NCBI RefSeq assembly: GCF_000613185.1
Contig: NZ_CCBB010000003.1
Location: 868,001-932,000, forward strand
DNA: 64,000 nt
Reading direction: 5' to 3'
DNA from: Mycolicibacterium cosmeticum
GTDB taxonomy: Bacteria; Actinomycetota; Actinomycetes; Mycobacteriales; Mycobacteriaceae
The notes below the pieces were generated by a model. It was not told the DNA's origin. It did no database searches and saw only the letters and a program-made list of their open reading frames with translations. This document shows positions 61,219 through 64,000 of this stretch, piece after piece (within the stretch, counting starts at the first letter, position 1; every line of letters starts with the position of its first letter). The position numbers and the translations under genes are program-made.

Positions 61219-62712
61219 GTGACCACCACCCAAACCCCTGTTGTCGCTGGTAGCTGGATCAACGGCGCGGCGGTGCAGACGGGCGGGCAGCCCTTCACGG
61301 TGATCAGCCCGGCCACCGGCGAGGTGGTGGCGAGCTACGCGCTGGCCACCCCCGCCGACGTGGATGCCGCCGTCGCCGCCGCCCGCGCCGCCCAGCCCGG
61401 CTGGGCCAAGGCCGCGCCGGTGGAGCGGGCCGGTGTGCTGGCCAAGCTCGCCGAACTGATGGAGGCCAACGCGGCCACCTTCATCGCCGAGGAGGTGGCC
61501 CAGTGCGGTAAGCCGGTGCGGCTGGCCACCGAGTTCGATGTCCCGGGCAGCATCGACAACGTGGCCTTCTTCGCCGGTGCGGCACGGCATTTGGAGGGCA
61601 AGGCGACCGCCGAGTATTCGGCCGACCACACCTCCGGTATCCGGCGTGAGGCCGTCGGCGTGGTGGCCACCATCACGCCGTGGAACTACCCGCTGCAGAT
61701 GGCGGTGTGGAAGGTCATCCCCGCGCTGGCCGCCGGCTGCGCCGTCGTCATCAAACCCGCCGAGATCACCCCGCTGACCACGCTCACGCTGGCGCGGATC
61801 GCCGCCGAGGCGGGGCTGCCGGCCGGCGTGCTCAACGTGGTCACCGGGTCCGGGGCCGATGTCGGCACCGCGCTGGCCGGGCACCGCGACGTCGACGTCG
61901 TGACCTTCACCGGGTCGACGGCGGTGGGCCGCAAGGTGATGGCGGCCGCGGCCGTGCACGGCCACCGCACCCAACTGGAACTCGGTGGCAAGGCGCCGTT
62001 CGTGGTGTTCGACGACGCGGACCTGGACGCGGCCATCCAGGGCGCGGTCGCCGGCGCGCTGATCAATTCCGGTCAGGACTGCACGGCGGCCACCCGCGCG
62101 ATCGTGGCCCGCGACCTCTACGACGACTTCGTCGCCGGGGTGGGCGAGGTGATGAGCAAGATCGTGGTCGGCGACCCGCACGATCCCGACACCGATCTGG
62201 GCCCGCTGATCACCACCGCGCACCGCGACAAGGTGGCCGGCATGGTCTCCCGCGCCCCCGCCCAGGGCGGGCGCATCGTCACCGGCGGAGTCATCCCGGA
62301 TCTGCCGGGGTCGTTCTACCGGCCGACGCTGATCGCCGATGTCGCAGAGGATTCCGAGATCTACCGCGACGAGGTGTTCGGCCCGGTGCTGGTGGTGCGC
62401 GCCTTCACCGACGACGACGACGCGCTACGGCAGGCCAACGACACCGACTACGGGTTGGCCGCGTCGGCCTGGACCCGCGACGTCTACCGCGCGCAGCGCG
62501 CGTCCCGCGAGATCAACGCCGGCTGTGTGTGGATCAACGACCACATCCCGATCATCTCGGAGATGCCGCACGGTGGTGTCGGGGCGTCCGGGTTCGGCAA
62601 GGACATGAGCGACTACTCGTTCGAGGAATACCTGACGATCAAGCACGTGATGAGCGATATCACCGGGGTGGCCGACAAGCCCTGGCACCGGACGATTTTC
62701 ACGAAGCGCTGA
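61219..62712 (+). CDS. NAD-dependent aldehyde dehydrogenase (aminobutyraldehyde type)
   Basis: A 497-residue aldehyde dehydrogenase. GVVATITPWNYPLQMAVWK is the cofactor region, FTGSTAVGRKV binds NAD, Glu255 in LELGGKAPF is the general base and Cys288 in NSGQDCTAATR the nucleophile. The SGQDCTA sequence and WINDHIPIISEMPHGGVGASGFGKDMS resemble gamma-aminobutyraldehyde and betaine aldehyde dehydrogenases. With the divergent class III aminotransferase it could oxidise the aldehyde formed from putrescine to 4-aminobutyrate. GTG 61219 starts the family N-terminus; an upstream open stretch overlaps the regulator gene. Ends in a 14-base overlap with the convergent last gene. Confidence 0.9.
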   Translation: MTTTQTPVVAGSWINGAAVQTGGQPFTVISPATGEVVASYALATPADVDAAVAAARAAQPGWAKAAPVERAGVLAKLAELMEANAATFIAEEVAQCGKPVRLATEFDVPGSIDNVAFFAGAARHLEGKATAEYSADHTSGIRREAVGVVATITPWNYPLQMAVWKVIPALAAGCAVVIKPAEITPLTTLTLARIAAEAGLPAGVLNVVTGSGADVGTALAGHRDVDVVTFTGSTAVGRKVMAAAAVHGHRTQLELGGKAPFVVFDDADLDAAIQGAVAGALINSGQDCTAATRAIVARDLYDDFVAGVGEVMSKIVVGDPHDPDTDLGPLITTAHRDKVAGMVSRAPAQGGRIVTGGVIPDLPGSFYRPTLIADVAEDSEIYRDEVFGPVLVVRAFTDDDDALRQANDTDYGLAASAWTRDVYRAQRASREINAGCVWINDHIPIISEMPHGGVGASGFGKDMSDYSFEEYLTIKHVMSDITGVADKPWHRTIFTKR

Positions 62713-64000
62713 GCGCCGGCGCGGCGGTGACCGTGATCGCGATGGCCGCCACCCTGGTGTGGTTGCCGGTGTAGTCGAAGATCGTGGTGCCCTGGTGGTA
62801 GTGGTTGCCGCTGTCGGTGGCGCCGATGTACACCGTGTCCGTGCCGCTGTACCCGGGAGTGGCCAGATAGGTGAACGTCCCGTCGAGGTTCTTGGTGAAC
62901 GCCGCGCCGGTGATGGTGCTGGTGGAGATCGGATCCCCGTCGTAGTCGCTGACGTCGACGGCGAGATCCACGGCGACGTACCCGTCGTCGGTCCAGCGGG
63001 TGCCCAGGACCCGGACCGCGTCGATATCCGGCGCGATGTTGTCGAAGATCGCCTCCAGCTTGCGGTAACCGTTCCAGATCGCTTGTAACACCGGGTTGTT
63101 GGTGTGCCCCGGCTCGGGGTTGAACCCGAACGCCCCCAGCGCGTTGAGCACGAACGTGCGCAGCGGGGACGACGGCCGGCTCGGCGCCGGGTTGACCGCG
63201 GTGATGGTCGCGGTCACCGACGGCAGGTCGATCGCCGATGCCGTCAGCGAGGCGGGGGCCTGCCCACCGGTGTCGACGACGACCGGCTCACCGGAGATAC
63301 CCGGTGTCGTGGCGGTGGGCAGGTGGGTGTGCACCGCCGCGGTGACGGCCGAGCCGTTGTCGCCCGTCCGGTCGAAGAGCGACTCGATGCGCCGGTATCC
63401 GGCCCACATCGCTTCCAGGAGCGGGTTGTTGGTGTGACCGGGCACCGGATTGGGGCTGAACCCGAACACCCCGAGCACACCGAGGACCAGCGCTCGGATG
63501 CCAGGAGCCGGCGCGCTCTGCGCGGGCGCCACCGCGGCGGGGACGACCGTTGCCGCGCTCGCCACGCTGACCTGACCCGCCGTGTTGCCCGGCGCCGCGA
63601 CCGGCCGGTCGGGCGGGGTGTCGGATGTCGGCGGCTCTTTCACCGGCTCTTTCACCGCCGCCGGCGCCGGTGCGTCGCGCACCGCGGCGGTCTTGGCGGT
63701 GCTCAGCCGGGCGGTGGCGCGCCTGCTGTCGCGGCGGGTGTGGCGCACGGTGCGATGGTCGGCCGGGTCCTCGGACTCCGTGCCGCTCTTGGGTTCTGCG
63801 TCGGCGATCGGGCTCTGTGGCGTGGCGGTGCCGGTCGGCCCGGCCGCTCCGGTGCCCGTCGTGGTGGCGCCGGTGGTCGCGCCGGTGGTCGCGCCCGAGG
63901 TTCCGGACGGCGTCGAATCCGTCCCGCCACCGGGGTCACCGGCGGACGACGAGCCGCCGGTTGTGCCGTCGTCGGCCCAGGCGACGTGCGGAACGGTGAG
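62699..64000 (-). CDS. Secreted Ig-like/cadherin-type protein, 3' part, with internal repeat
   Basis: The frame is open to the end of the window, so the 5' end, with the expected signal peptide, is missing; the first visible residues VPHVAWADDG look like a signal-peptide end as in exported mycobacterial proteins. A Thr/Gly/Ser-rich linker follows, then a basic patch (VRHTRRDSRRATAR). Two copies of a segment GVFGFSPNPVPGHTNNPLLEAMW and GAFGFNPEPGHTNNPVLQAIWNG, each followed by a YRxxExxFD helix, are separated by about 115 residues. The C-terminal part (YDGDPISTSTITGAAF, DGTFTYLATPGYSGTDTV) is a cadherin/VCBS-type beta-sandwich. Probably a cell-surface or secreted protein; function unknown. Confidence 0.8.
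   Translation of the reverse strand, partial: LTVPHVAWADDGTTGGSSSAGDPGGGTDSTPSGTSGATTGATTGATTTGTGAAGPTGTATPQSPIADAEPKSGTESEDPADHRTVRHTRRDSRRATARLSTAKTAAVRDAPAPAAVKEPVKEPPTSDTPPDRPVAAPGNTAGQVSVASAATVVPAAVAPAQSAPAPGIRALVLGVLGVFGFSPNPVPGHTNNPLLEAMWAGYRRIESLFDRTGDNGSAVTAAVHTHLPTATTPGISGEPVVVDTGGQAPASLTASAIDLPSVTATITAVNPAPSRPSSPLRTFVLNALGAFGFNPEPGHTNNPVLQAIWNGYRKLEAIFDNIAPDIDAVRVLGTRWTDDGYVAVDLAVDVSDYDGDPISTSTITGAAFTKNLDGTFTYLATPGYSGTDTVYIGATDSGNHYHQGTTIFDYTGNHTRVAAIAITVTAAPALSAS

Overview
The window is chromosomal DNA of a mycobacterium, most likely a rapidly growing environmental species (Mycolicibacterium-like). Evidence: very high G+C, many GTG starts, 4-base ATGA/GTGA start-stop overlaps, and a gene order that follows the M. 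tuberculosis order from about Rv3395c down to Rv3329 (imuA'-imuB, iunH, acrA1, htdY, dnaE2, Rv3369/Rv3368c, trmL, the Rv3365c-Rv3361c conservon with mfpA, Rv3359, folD, Rv3355c, Rv3342, metX, metY, trpS, Rv3335c, dacB1, Rv3329). Comparisons with named M. tuberculosis genes are from memory of those families, not from a search. No tRNA, rRNA, CRISPR array, prophage or insertion sequence was seen.

Layout. 1-2.1 kb: end of imuA' and imuB, two parts of the SOS mutasome; the third, dnaE2, lies at 13-16.2 kb behind a perfect mycobacterial SOS box. 2.1-8.4 kb: nucleoside hydrolase, two-domain fatty acyl-CoA reductase, a DUF732 secreted protein, two coupled lipoproteins (one an NHL propeller like the PknD sensor domain) and an HtdY-type hydratase. 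8.4-12.9 kb: universal stress protein, an ECF sigma factor coupled to an Asp23-like protein, an unknown protein, an EspR paralogue and a zinc alcohol dehydrogenase. 16.2-20.2 kb: small His-rich secreted protein, F420/FMN oxidoreductases, a TetR/esterase pair with a clear operator, and TrmL. 20.3-24.8 kb: the conservon operon ending in the gyrase-protecting pentapeptide protein MfpA. 24.8-30 kb: an Rv1747-like FHA-ABC exporter, an old-yellow-enzyme relative, folD and a DUF3017 protein.

30-41.9 kb is the main accessory region: a DeoR-type regulator divergent from a ten-gene, largely translationally coupled operon: class II aldolase (GatY/KbaY), GatZ/KbaZ protein, AgaS-type sugar isomerase, BadF/GlcNAc-kinase-like kinase, EamA permease, MelA-type GH4 glycosidase and a complete binding-protein-dependent sugar ABC importer. 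I read it as uptake and breakdown of an alpha-galactoside or galactosaminide through tagatose-6-phosphate; the pathway is inference. It sits between folD/Rv3355c and Rv3342/metX, an interval that in M. tuberculosis is filled by PPE/PE_PGRS genes, so the slot looks like a variable site. A TetR/FAD-monooxygenase pair follows.

44-49.9 kb: methyltransferase, metX and metY (methionine synthesis from O-acetylhomoserine) under a SAM-IV riboswitch, then a monomeric isocitrate dehydrogenase. 49.9-64 kb: hydrolases, exonuclease III, a divergent MarR/TIGR03086 pair with tandem palindromic operators, trpS, YihY protein, nitronate monooxygenase, DacB1, an SMP-30-like protein, an Lrp regulator coupled to a class III aminotransferase and divergent from an aldehyde dehydrogenase (probably amine/putrescine breakdown), and the 3' part of a secreted Ig-like protein that runs off the window.
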